Below, piece by piece: positions 48,498-59,346 of a stretch of 64,000 nucleotides of DNA (position 1 is the first letter of the stretch; every line of letters starts with the position of its first letter). Position numbers and translations under genes: made by a program. This DNA is from Bugulina stolonifera (Eukaryota > Bryozoa > Gymnolaemata > Cheilostomatida > Bugulidae). The notes beneath the pieces are model-generated. The model searched no databases, was not told the origin of the DNA, and saw nothing but the letters and a program-made list of their open reading frames with translations. Location of the stretch: NCBI GenBank assembly GCA_935421135.1, contig OW285187.1, positions 18,972,429 through 19,036,428 of the forward strand, read 5' to 3'.

Positions 48498-48746
48498 TTG
48501 AGAGGAATACTGCTGGGTGAAAACATGTTTGAGAAGCACAAGACCCTATTCACAGGTTGTTTAAGATCTGACTTGAAGAAAAGGTTAATACGGTGTTTTG
48601 TATGGAGTGTGTTCATGTATGGCTCAGAGACATGGACTTGCAGAAAAGCGGAGTTGAGAAGAATTCAGGCGTTTGAGATGTGGATACGGAAGAGAATGGA
48701 GAAGATCAACTGGACAGGAAAGGTCAGTAATGAGAAGGTCCTATAG
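48498..48746 (+). pseudogene. RTE-like LINE reverse-transcriptase C-terminal fragment
   Basis: The frame reads FEKHKTLFTGCLRSDLKKRL, then IRCFVWSVFMYGSETWTCRK and RIQAFEMWIRKRMEKINWTG. YGSETWT and AFEMW are hallmarks of the C-terminal region of RTE/CFDP2-type LINEs. Only about 80 codons remain. It lies head-to-head with the SINE inside the Helitron. Confidence 0.75.
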
Positions 48747-50393
48747 AGAGTACCATGTGAGCTTTTATTATTTCATATAGTTCTGGGTCTTCATCAGGGT
48801 CAGGAATTTCTGCAGGTACCACTTTGTGTATATCATCTCCTCTTATACGGTCTTGTGAGTTAAGCCATATGAGAGAGTGTGAATAAGGAAGTCCTTGCTT
48901 CTGAAATGCCATTGTGTTTAACTAATCAACCAACCAAGCACACGCTGTTTGGTTAGAAGCTCTATAACGGCGTTATTGTGCAATCTAAAGACCCAGGTAG
49001 TTATACCAGGCCTGTCATTCGCTGATTCACCAGGTAGCCCGCATTAATGCAAGTCTTCCCAACTAGGATTTGCAGTGAATGTTATAAAGAAGTCAGGTCG
49101 ACCATGCTGCCATACATGTCATTGCATCTTGCTGCTTGGCATGCATATGCCTTGGGTCGCCAGTAAATGTATGTGGCAATATTTCGCGCCTCCTTACCTC
49201 AGCAACTGTTTGATCATTTGCAAGTGCATCACACAATACACTATAGGATTCTGCTCTCAACCCTCTCTGGTGCGTTTTTATATACAACAGACGTTCACTT
49301 TCAATCTTGCAGTACTGATCTACCAGAAACTGTTGGAAGAGACACCTGGAGTACAGGATAGGGTTAAAGGCCTCTGGTCTTATCATGATTTGATAACAGT
49401 AGTAAATTATAAGTGTACAATGCCTTACAGACACATGGTTTCTTACAAAATCCCAGAGTTTTAAATCACGATGCCAGCCGCTTGTACAGAAGAGGATACT
49501 GCAGTGGATCATAGGCTCTATTGCACTCGGCAAATCTCTCTAGCTGTCCATCCTGATGCCTCAACACTATATCTCTTGGGTTTGTGACTTCATCTGGCAT
49601 CAACACTGCAATTTTTGAGCAAGTAGGAGCATTAAATCTTTTGAGATGTTCGCCCTGTGATCTGTGTGTTTCTGATATGACTGCCCTGAATTCTTTATTG
49701 ACCTGCTGAGATCCTTTGCAACTTTGCAATCACAAACAAATGCATTGTGCTCGTTTAGGGCTTCTTGTAATCTTGCAAGAGTCTCAAGTTGCAATGTTGT
49801 TAAATAGTTATGACGCATATGGATTTGTTTATCTTGATCATCAATGAAGTATACCTGGCAGTATTTTGGAGCCTAGCCATGCTCAGGATGCAAAGTACCA
49901 ATAAAGTGGTATACCTGACCTCGGATGCGGAAATTGGGATCTATCCCTGATTATCAAGCTTGTCAGCGCCAAAGCTTGTCAATTGGAACACACTGTTATA
50001 TACTCTACTTTGCCGCAGGGAATCAGCACTTGAGGTATCAGCACCTGAATATAAGTCACGAAGATATTGTGGTATTGCTGGTTTGAATTTCCCCTTATCA
50101 CAACAGATACCTTCATGTTACTTTGGACAGGCATAGCAAAACTTTGTTTGATAATGATATGCCACCTGATGTGTATTATTTTCAACCACCGCAGCTCGGC
50201 TTGCCTGTTGCTCCCTCCTCTGCGACAGCAATGCCTGCCTGCCCTCCTCTGGCATATTCGCTAGCAATTGCTGTACCCGTTCTCGTTGATGTGCCAACAC
50301 CACCTGCTTGTGCTCCTTTGACATGCTAGCCTTGTAGTGCCGGCGTTGCTCATTTCTTCGTATTAGCCAAGCCCTTCTGTCCTTATTTGTCAT
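48724..50393 (-). pseudogene. Helitron Rep N-terminal half
   Basis: Pieces in order: MTNKDRRAWLIRRNEQRRHY (50393-50118); NAPTCSKIAVLMPD and CNRAYDPLQYPLLY (49729-49466); LFQQFLVDQYCKIESERLLY, ILPHTFTGDPRHMHAKQQDA (within 49533-49093); FQKQGLPYSHSLIWL and VVPAEIPDPDEDPELYEIIK (48912-48724). These are the conserved motifs of the Helitron-like N domain, including the H-x-H-like SHSLIWL segment near the rolling-circle nuclease region. Frame changes separate them. Confidence 0.8.
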
Positions 50394-52220
50394 GGAGGTC
50401 CGCCTTTCATGTGTTTTTGACGAATCAATTTTCTTTTTTTGGCTCCACCTATGTATAAACCCCAGCAGTCAATACTTGCATTGTCAAGCTAATAAATGTA
50501 TTTGCTGGTGATCAAAATTATGAAAATTATAGATGTCACAATGCAGAAATACAGCATGTTCTTACCCAAGTTATTTGAAAGTAATTTAGCTTGGCTTAGT
50601 CCAGCCTCCACGATTTCCACTCTTGTATATCAACTCTTCCTCCTTTGGATATATTATCACGCATCACATTTAAATCATCTCTACCTGCAACCACAGCACA
50701 GTGTTGCCTGCTATCATTAGAGACAGACAACCATCATGTATAGCAATTATGCACCAGAAGGTTTTCATGTCAAATTTGCAAAGACTAAAATGCGATAAAG
50801 AGATAATACTATTGGAGTTAGGAATATAATGAGGTTACCTGTAGTATGTGAGAGGTGGTATTAGCCTGGAGATCAAAATTTCCATTGTTCCCTGGTAAAA
50901 GGTGTCGTTCACTATCACTTGACATTTTGCCAAGTATAGCCAGTCACTGTCATGCAAGTTTTATATACATGTAGGTACATGCATAGAGGTATCTCCCCTA
51001 AAGTGGGAACTTAATGCCATTTTTCTTTCCATGATGTGATGGGGATTTCTTTCATTTGTTTTCATTAATTTCCATTACAATTATATAGAAAGCTTGAAAT
51101 TCTTCAACACTTTTGTTTACAGATACCATTTGTGTAAAATGTTTTGAACTGGTACTTAAACTGTTCAGTAATACTTCTGCTTTCTCACAATGACAGTAAT
51201 TATAACAATCTCTTGTAATATAGGACTTTAAAAGAAAAATATGAATGGTTGTTTACTCGACCATATAATACTAGTAAGCAACTAGCGCGGCAGCGTATAT
51301 CGGTAGAAATCCTGTGAATAAAACTGCATGTTATCGGGTATTTAAAAACTAATCGCTAACATGATGGGCTTTCTTGTACAGAGTTATCTACCGATAAGGG
51401 AATCTCAATAGCACGTGAGCAGTATCTGTGTATTTCAAAGAATGAGCATGGAGCTAGCTGTACTAGTGGCATCCCAGGAACAATAATTATACAATCTCAT
51501 ATAATTATTATTGGTGTGATTGCAAGAGTGTGCTTTGTCTTTCTTTGGACTAACAGTGTGGTTAGTAGGAATACTACAGTACGGTTTCTGTGAGTTTGAA
51601 CTGGAAAGACATTGAAATAAACTGTAAATTTAAACTTTTACTAAATAATACAATTTTAATATACAATGTTAGTACAGAAGCAACCTCCCTTTTTATAAAG
51701 ATTTCTAGCAATTGAGGTGGGGCCAAGTAATATTTTGCATGAAACTCTTAATTATACATAAATATTTTGATATGCGAATTTCTACACCTCACATAGTGCC
51801 AGTATAGTTGTTGTGGTCAGAAGATTGCTTTAGTATTAGTGCTCGTGCTAATAGTAAACACTGTCCAATTAGAAGTGGTTGTGCTTGCGGGTTTTTATAG
51901 TAAACACAACAGCAACAGCTGCACATGGTCAAATGGCAGTTATTACGAGACATAGCTAGTACAGTAATACGATATTATATTATTACTAGTTATTACTAGC
52001 TGTTATAACATTGTTGTTTAGGATTGCTACTGCTATAATACCCTAACAGCTGTATGAATTGAGTTGTGGGAGGTTTATAATGTATTAGAGTTAGACTGAG
52101 GCAATGCAACAGCTACAATGGATAGTTGTTTGTTTTACTGCTGTGAAAATATCAAAGACACCAGTTATTCTCTTCACCATATTAACCCTCAAAAGTGGGG
52201 GAATAGGTGTGAACGTGTTC
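50394..52220. other. LIG4 intron 9 sequence without recognised elements
   Basis: No exon, transposon protein or paired inverted repeat was recognised. Composition is AT-rich like the rest of the introns. Confidence 0.4.
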
Positions 52221-52223
52221 TGA

Positions 52224-52870
52224 TGTGCTGGTTGACTACCAACTACCCATGACTATTGACTACCTGTATACATATAGACACTAATATATACTATACTATA
52301 TACTACCTAAATAAATTTCAATGGGGAAAGCTGGTTGACTACCAACTACCCTTGACTATCGACTACCTTTCTGCATATAGACACTAATGTATACTATACT
52401 ATATACTACCTAAATAAATTTCAATGAAGAAAGCAGGTTGACTATTGGCTCGCTTTGACTACAGACTACCTTTCTGCATATAGACACTAATATATACTAT
52501 ACTATATACTACCTAAATAAATTTCAATGGAGAAAGCAGGTTGACTATCGGCTATCTTTGACTACCGACTACCTTTCTGCATATAGACGCTAATATATAC
52601 TATACTATATACTACCTAAATAAATTTCAATGGAGAAAGCAGGTTGACTATCGGCTATCTTTGACTACTGACTACCTTTCTGCATATAGACACTAATATA
52701 TACTATACTACATGTATATACTGCCTAAATAAATTCCAATGGAGAAAGCAGGTTGACTATCGCCTATCTTTGACTACCGACTACCTTTCTGCATATAGAC
52801 ACTAATATATACTATACTATGTACTACCTAAATAAATTTCAATGGAGAAAGTATACTACATACTACCCAA
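52224..52870 (+). repeat. Tandem array, 103-bp unit, about six copies
   Basis: Units contain GGTTGACTATCGGCTATCTT, then GACTACCGACTACCTTTCTG, CATATAGACACTAATATATA and ACCTAAATAAATTTCAATGG. The word CATATAG starts at 52271, 52374, 52477, 52580, 52683 and 52792: five intervals, four of exactly 103 bp and one of 109 bp, the latter from a six-base ACATGT insertion. A decayed partial unit follows. Confidence 0.9.
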
Positions 52871-53036
52871 CTAAATTTCAATGGTAGAACTGTATATTCT
52901 TATGAATATTTACTACCTCATACTACATGAAATAATGCCTTTAGAAATTGGGTGCATTATTGACTTTTACGCATGACCTCTGTTGGTGCAGGCACGTCAA
53001 GGTGATCTCATGAGGAGTTGTGCGACTATAAGTACA

Positions 53037-53490
53037 TAGCCCGAGTTCCAACACCAATATAGTGGGTGAGGTGGGTCGGGTACCCACCCACCCTGGGTCG
53101 CAATTGAGGGCCGGCAGCGATGCCTGGGGACTCGGTCCCAAGGTTCTTGCACCACCCGGAGCCGAGATCCTCACCAGCAACATTGCAACATGCATGTACA
53201 TGTATATGAATCATAGGTTCAGGAAAATAATTGCTGCCGGCATAGCCCGAGTTCCAACACCCATCCGGCGGGTGGAGTGGGTCGAGTACCCACTCGTCCT
53301 TAGGTCAGATCCGAGTGCCTAAGGCTAAGGGCCTGCCCCGGCGGCGATGTTGGTGAACCCGGTCCCAAGGTCCTAGCACCACCCGGAGCCGAGATCCTGA
53401 CCGGCAGCATATGCAACATATGTGAATTGTCCCAATTTTCAACCCCAGGTCTGATTGGAGGATGGCAGACTGTAGACCGTTTTGTCTTCT
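53037..53490 (+). repeat. GC-rich dispersed repeat, two tandem copies
   Basis: Two units start CCCGAGTTCCAACACC at about 53040 and 53246, and both contain CACCACCCGGAGCCGAGATC. The second continues into the GTCTGATTGGAGGATGGCAG segment found in the arms at 40960-41290. Confidence 0.75.
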
Positions 53491-53741
53491 GTTATATGAT
53501 GATATATGATTTACATTTGTATTTACATTTTCATTTACTATATATTATTCAGTCAGTAAAGTTTTACATTGAATCAAGTTAGTTTACTTGTACCAATATT
53601 AATCGACTACATAATCAAGATCCTAGGATCACATGCACATACAGTAATTGTCACACTGACCACTCAGTCCCTTCGGATCAAGACTTAAAATAATTGGAGG
53701 TCCCCTGTATGTACATGTATATCATATCATATCAGAGGTGC

Positions 53742-53912
53742 TAGTTACTCTGGGTTCGAGTCCCGCCAATGACCTGGAGATTTTCATCCCTAAGCCCTAA
53801 GGTTTCCCTTCGTGCCATATTCGACTATAATAATACCCAGCTCTAAGAGCCATGGTGGCCCCTCCATTAGCTCTGCTATTGGGCAGCCACATTAAAGAAT
53901 TGTTTGGCACCA
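53742..53912 (+). mobile_element. tRNA-derived SINE, family 2 copy b, 5'-truncated
   Basis: Begins near the B box (GGGTTCGAGTCCCGCC) and runs to GCCACATTAAAGAATTGTTT, matching 47368-47601. The head with the A box is missing. Confidence 0.7.
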
Positions 53913-54543
53913 CGATATTATTATTGTAATTGTGCTGCGTAAAGATCCACCTCTGCCCTCTTTGAAGCAAGAGTAGCCATATTATGGCAGGTAGGTAAAA
54001 AATTGGCAGCACCAGCACTGTCTGTTCCAGCCTTGTAGCATTCTGCTTCAAGCTGGGTCCTTAGCAGACAGTGACTGAATAGTGGGGTTGGGACCTTGGT
54101 CAGCCTATACACCACCATAATGCACACCTAAACATTTGGTATATGAAACCCACAAATTCAGACGTGAGAGTCTGCCATTATTTTGTTATTATTATCACTC
54201 ACTCACCATTTGAACTCCTCTCATAGTCACAGTGGTATTGACTTCCACATTGCTGGCATCTTCCTCTACTTTCGTCCTCCCTTATTTCCATTACAGGTTG
54301 GATGTTGAAATACCTCTACAATCACGTTTTTATTGGCAACATTCCTTTGGCCTACTGTGCCCTTTTTTGAACATGCTCTCCAAATTTGAAACATAGATAC
54401 AATGTAGTTAATAACATATTTATGGGTAACAATGATCTAAGTGTTCACCCTGGAGACTTTTTAAACTGTTAGAAAGTTGTTTACTTAATAGTATACTAAG
54501 GAATGTACTGTGATTCTTTACATGCAAAGAGAAAATTTTTCAG

Positions 54544-54651
54544 CAAACAATGTGTGGATGCGCTGAACCAGGCCATAGACAGATATGAAGAGGGTATAAT
54601 GGTAAAGCACCCTAATTCTGTATACAAACCAAACAGCAGAAGCTCTGGCTG
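54544..54651 (+). CDS. LIG4: DNA ligase IV, exon 10, with GC donor
   Basis: Reads [20 protein letters not shown] then [25 protein letters not shown] is motif IV. The acceptor is TTTTTCAG. The only boundary that keeps the frame into exon 11 is ...TCTGGCTG/GCAAGT, a GC donor with otherwise perfect consensus, leaving in phase 2 so that TG+G gives the conserved Trp before YKIKPEY. Using a GT one codon later would create an immediate stop. Confidence 0.88.
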
Positions 54652-54971
54652 GCAAGTATTTATATTAACAATCATTTAAGGGCTTATTCATTTGCTGCCA
54701 CCCCTTCCTCTGGAGTAGAGACCATCTTCGGAAGAACAGTAGATGCTTACAGCGATTGTATAATTTGTTAGCTTTTAGACATGTTGGAAGTTAAAATCCC
54801 CAAAACTTGCAATACCAGCATAACCTAATACTACACTGCAAGCCTACCTGTGTAGCTTTGCAGTGATACAACTCGCCAAGTATCAAAAGGTGATGATGTA
54901 CTGCAATGTATCAAAAAGTTATTATGTACTAGCACAGGGTTTTCATTGTTCCAACAAGTATACAGGACTAG

Positions 54972-55152
54972 TTTCCCACTTTCTATGTGCCGTTATGGAT
55001 AACAGTTGTACTCCTGCTAAATATCACTCCGAGTAAAAGGTCTGCTATCACAATGTTGCTACTGCCCATTATACGCTCTTGCATAAATGAATATTAGTGA
55101 GCAATGCACTGCTTACATGTAGTTTCTGTACAGGACTGTGATCCTGGAAGAG
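54972..55152 (+). pseudogene. LIG4: Duplicated 3' half of LIG4 exon 11 plus intron start (dead)
   Basis: Matches 55459-55628 at high identity: the end of exon 11 ([16 protein letters not shown]), the donor and about 100 bp of intron 11. The first half of the exon and its acceptor are absent. The copy carries TAA (55034-55036) where the gene has a Ser codon, so it cannot serve as an exon. It sits in intron 10, 0.4 kb upstream of the true exon. Confidence 0.85.
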
Positions 55153-55359
55153 TGCTACTAGTGCTACTAAGTGATCCCATGAGCTATCCCATGAACTAGT
55201 GCACTAATATATATAGTCAGCTCGCATGATTGCCTGATGCATCCCATAGCTCAAGCTGAGCTTAGACTGTACTGCGTTCAACCATGGAAACCCTGTGTGT
55301 ATTCCCATGTGCTCTTTTTGGCTATCCATTGTCCATCAATGTTGGACTCTCTATCACAG

Positions 55360-55525
55360 GTATAAAATCAAACCGGAATATGTCGATGGCTTAATGGATG
55401 AACTCGACGTTGTCGTAATTGGGGGATATTTTGGAAAAGGTCGAAGATCAAATATCCTTTCCCACTTTCTGTGCGCCGTTATGGATAACAGTTGCACTCC
55501 TGCTAAATATCACTCCGTGTCAAAG
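55360..55525 (+). CDS. LIG4: DNA ligase IV, exon 11
   Basis: Reads (W)[20 protein letters not shown] then [20 protein letters not shown] and [22 protein letters not shown] is motif V and the GGY.GKG...SHFLCAV segment starts the OB-fold. The acceptor is TATCACAG and the donor GTCTGC, leaving in phase 0. Confidence 0.93.
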
Positions 55526-55811
55526 GTCTGCTATCACAATGTTGCTACTGCCCATGATACACTCTTGTGTAAATGAATATCAGTGAGCAATGCACCGCTC
55601 AGTTTTTGTACATGTGATCCTGGAAGAGGAGTAAACTGATAGGATAAGGCATCAATTTAGTTGTATGCCTATTTAGCATGTTGATGTGTACATATACTAC
55701 ATACTTCCAAGTACACTGAACTAGCTTTGTACTATGCAATATCTACCATGCTATTTATGATCTACATATTTACATGTAAGTACTGCTACTAACAGTAATG
55801 TATCCTTATAG

Positions 55812-55958
55812 GTTGGATCTGGTTATACATATCAGGAGTTGTTGGACTTTAATCTAAAGCTCAAATCGCATTGGCAAAAGACTCAACCTTCTTCTGTGTT
55901 GGTGACTAGAGAAAAGCCAGATATCTGGATAGAGCCTTTCCAGTCTGCTGTCTTACAG
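55812..55958 (+). CDS. LIG4: DNA ligase IV, exon 12
   Basis: 49 codons, VGSGYTYQELLDFNLKLKSH then WQKTQPSSVLVTREKPDIWI and EPFQSAVLQ. It matches VGSGCT..EL.DL..KL...W and EKPEVYIEP of the OB-fold domain. The acceptor is CTTATAG and the donor GTCGGC, phase 0 on both sides. Confidence 0.93.
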
Positions 55959-56224
55959 GTCGGCTACATGTGCATGTTTTAGCTGTCTCCTCTATCCATT
56001 GTCAGATATTATTGTACTCGTGGCCCATCATTTGGTTAAAAATCCTACCACGTAGTCAAACTAAACTCTACTAGCAAAACACCCGCCTCCCATAGACATG
56101 TATACATATACAATGTATGTTACTGTACATGTAGATCGATAAATTTGTAGTTTGATTGATGGAAATGCATACTATGTGTCTTTCCCTGTGTACAATATCG
56201 GAGGATTGAGTTTTTGTTACATAG

Positions 56225-56362
56225 GTGAAGGCCACGGAAATAACAGAGAGTTCTTCTTTCTACACTGGATACTCACTCAGGTTCCCCAGAGTTGAGAAGA
56301 TTCGCACAGATAAGGACCCCTCAGACTGCCTTACACTTGTCGATTTTCACCAGATGCGTACA
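56225..56362 (+). CDS. LIG4: DNA ligase IV, exon 13
   Basis: 46 codons, VKATEITESSSFYTGYSLRF then PRVEKIRTDKDPSDCLTLVD and FHQMRT. LRFPR.EKIR.DK is ligase motif VI at the end of the OB-fold. The acceptor is TACATAG and the donor GTAAGT, phase 0. Confidence 0.93.
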
Positions 56363-56463
56363 GTAAGTACTCCCAAAAAATCAGTCTATATTGTTTACAC
56401 GGAAAATGGGGGTATGTTATGTTGTCACTGCCACATTTGCCATTGCATCACTTACTGTTGCAG

Positions 56464-56610
56464 AGACACTCAGGACAGTTGATCTCCGGTCTGGTTACTG
56501 ATTTATTGTTGGAAGAGCCAAAGCGTAAGAAACGTCATGTGGTCGGTCGCTCAGTTGCCCCCTCATTGGGCCAACAGTTTCAGGCTGCTGATACTTCTAA
56601 TGTGTCGAAG
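56464..56610 (+). CDS. LIG4: DNA ligase IV, exon 14 (last seen)
   Basis: 49 codons, RHSGQLISGLVTDLLLEEPK then RKKRHVVGRSVAPSLGQQFQ and AADTSNVSK. It corresponds to the basic linker (KKRK...) between the OB-fold and the first BRCT domain. PKRKKRH is a possible nuclear-localisation signal. The acceptor is GTTGCAG and the donor GTACTG, leaving in phase 0. BRCT exons are not visible in the remaining 7.4 kb. Confidence 0.85.
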
Positions 56611-56783
56611 GTACTGTGTGTATAGCTATATGCATATTTACAAGTCTGTGCCCACATGTTTAAGTGAAATGCCCAATAGGCACTTTTGGTTGAACGTTCA
56701 TTCACAGCTGTCCCCTCCTGTATGGCGACACCTGAAGGACATTCAATACATATACTGCATTAAAGTATCTATTGGCCACTTAA

Positions 56784-58121
56784 AGGCATTCGTCAGGCTA
56801 TTTCCTCAGTCGTAACTGTTAGTATCGGATGGCATCGTGCATTATAAGGCTATTTTTACGATTAGTTATTGTACAAATGGTCCACCAGTTATGAATAATA
56901 TATCAAAAGATAGCTCAGAAACTGAACTTTCTAGCCCTGTAGATAGTATTGGGCTTGCAACAACCCCTTCCTCAATATTGACAGTTTTCTTTCAATTTTA
57001 TTTGCCAGACAATGAGGCTATGCTAATTACTTTACAATATGAGCCTTGACAGGAGCTAGTGTAACCAACAAGCACTTGATGTTATCAGTTGTGGTCACAA
57101 AAGTGATGATTTTTCCAGTAGGCTCAGTGCCAACAACTTCACTATACATGGGCAAATAATAAATATTATTATTCTGTAGATCTACCTGCCTATTTTGCAT
57201 GAATGATGGAATTATGATATAACTCTAATACATTATTGAAATGCAGCAGTTTCAATACCTCCACATTGTCCAATTATTATTTTGAAATGTTGACAATCTC
57301 CAATGTGCTGCTATTATTTCCATTACTATGATATTAACATACTTTCTTGGGCAAACCTGGAGTGTGTTATGTAATAATTGTGCAGATAGGCTATAAATAA
57401 GCATATACATGTACCTACATATTTATTATACTATTTTAGTAAGCAAAATACCTACAAATTGTAGATTTGGTTGATCTATACCCATTGTTAGCCTAGATTC
57501 CAGCTGCAGAACTTGGGCATGGATATGTGTATGCATGTAATATTATGTTCTGCATGTACATGTATATGCATGTTACTTGTAGACTGCATATTATTCCCCC
57601 AAGTTCTCCAGCTAGCCTTCAGTAATTTCCTCATAGGATTAAATTGGATATTTTTACATGCACTTTATAACAAGAAATTATTATCTGCATATAAATGTAC
57701 ATGTAATATTAAACAAGTAATCTATACAATAATTACATAACATATTCCAGTACCATGGTTTGCCCAAGAAAGTATGAATATCACAGTAATGTAAATAATA
57801 GCAGGCAGTGGAGATTGCCAACATTTCAAAATAATAATTGAACTGTCAGGTTTAAAACCTAAAGAATGCCACAAAATAAACATGTTATCAAATCCCTGAA
57901 TCATTGCTCTAACAATTTCTTATATGGTTTGTAATTTACAAAACAAAAAGTAGGTGGTTTAGTTTTGTTGTACGGTAGATGTTTCTTCTTCACATATATA
58001 ATACCATTGGGCAGCTAACTGTGAATTTTATTGCTTTTTAATGTTTGGCAGCCTGAATTTGAGGGGTCGAAATAGTAATCAACTCTGCCCATGGGCAAAC
58101 CAGGTGCAGTGACGAATGCCT
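56784..58121 (+). mobile_element. TTAA-flanked element, AGGCATTCGTCA termini, copy 1
   Basis: The inverted termini AGGCATTCGTCA are bounded by TTAA at 56780-56783 and 58122-58125. It contains an internal foldback (about 57240-57380 against 57725-57860, sharing CTTTCTTGGGCAAACC). A 70-codon frame (56837-57049) is shared with copy 2 but has no recognised domain. Non-autonomous, TTAA-target type. Confidence 0.82.
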
Positions 58122-58125
58122 TTAA

Positions 58126-59340
58126 CTTTTATTCATCTCTAAGAGTTATATTCTCCGTGATAATCTTAGCATTCCTCAACAAATACTAGATGTGAAGGTT
58201 ATGCAGCGTGATGTGATTAGAATTTGCAATAAAACTGATAGATTCAACTTTTGATCTAATGGTTTCTAGCTATGGAGTGGGTATGCCAACTATTATATGC
58301 AGACATGGGCACTCGTTGTAGTATACCCTCAAATAAATGAGAAGTTTCTTGCTAATTGCACTTTCTTGATGTGTGAAATAAAAAAGATAAGTGAAAATAT
58401 GTGGCTAAGTATCATGTTACCACAACTGTAGAATGAGTATTTATACTCTCGGTTGATAGAAAAGTTATTTAATAAAACATTTCCGTGTGCTTTATAACAA
58501 GGTTAACTGGGTTAGTTAGATGACATAGACTGCCTTTGTTTGAGATCAGTTTGTAGCAGATGACATTATCCTTACTTGCACTGCCAGACCTTTTTGAATA
58601 GCTCTAAGTACTATCCAACCAGCTATTCAGGTTTTTGCTTGGTTTTGGTCAATTTTGAAAATTCTCCCTCTTTAAAATCAATTTGTATATATACATGTAC
58701 ATGTATTATAAATCACTAAATGGCAAATATACTAATAATACCTGCAGAAGAATCATGCTACTACAACAAAACCATAGCCCTCAACCACATGTAGCTAGCT
58801 AATTATTTTCACTCACAACTGCCTTTGTTTGTTCTACCAATCCCTGGTTATACTGTAGTATTCAATGTTGAGAAAACCATAGGATTACATAAGCCAAATG
58901 GTTACAGGAAGCTCTTAGCTGTGAGATTGTAGTGTAAGTATGGGGTCTCTTGATAACTCCCCTACACAGGACCATAATTATAGAGCCAAGCTGCAATACC
59001 TTCATATGTGACACAGGATGTGGGCAATGCCCCTGTGACTTCCTATTACAAAACAAGGGGAGCCGCTCACTTTTCATGACTTTTAATTGCTTTTATATCT
59101 CAGCTCCAGTTTTTTGAGAGCTTTTATAAAGTGGATATAGCACTCTCAGGGCCTAATGTTTAGATCAGGGCTAGTCAAAGTTCTTTTGAAGTGGGCCACA
59201 TATAAAATTCTCATACATGCGATGGTCCACTTCATTCTTCTTTCAATTAAACATAGTTGAATATAAAATTAAGTGGTGGAAATTGTTGATATTTGTGTGT
59301 TCATTCAACAGAGGACAAACAAAAAGAGCAAGTAAGGCAG
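58126..59340. other. Spacer between the two TTAA element copies
   Basis: No gene recognised. A CAGGGCTAGTCAAAG word followed by GTGGGCCACA at about 59166-59200 resembles the end of the hAT element at 10468 and may be a solitary relic. A fragment with AAACATTTCCGTGTGC near 58477 is shared with 10157. Confidence 0.4.
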
Positions 59341-59346
59341 CATTAA

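Larger units (their letters stand above)
47628..50393 (-). mobile_element. Decayed Helitron (rolling-circle transposon)
   Basis: Minus-strand order: N-terminal basic segment, Helitron-like N-terminal/Rep domain, then a PIF1-type helicase, as in Helitron RepHel proteins. Stops, frame changes and a large deletion between the Rep and helicase parts make it inactive. It is interrupted by a SINE (48262-48491) and an RTE-like LINE fragment (48498-48746). The terminal TC/CTRR ends were not identified. Confidence 0.8.
8971..56610 (+). other. LIG4: DNA ligase IV gene, 14 exons seen, C-terminus outside window
   Basis: LIG4 is the ATP-dependent ligase that seals double-strand breaks in non-homologous end joining, acting in the nucleus with XRCC4. 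The exons listed below join with consistent phases into about 637 residues that follow vertebrate LIG4 nearly end to end. The adenylation motif KFDGER, motif SRNG, LDGEM, the VVFDVLF motif, EEGIMVKHP and YKIKPEY are all present, so the catalytic core looks intact. The tandem BRCT domains and XRCC4-binding linker (about the last 260 residues in the human protein) were not found before 64000. Introns range from about 180 bp to more than 12 kb and hold nearly all the transposons. In vertebrates the LIG4 coding region is a single exon, so the many introns here are notable. Confidence 0.92.

Noticed and set aside
49075..49464. 129-codon plus-strand frame
   Set aside because: Antisense to the Helitron Rep domain, which has clear motif matches on the minus strand.
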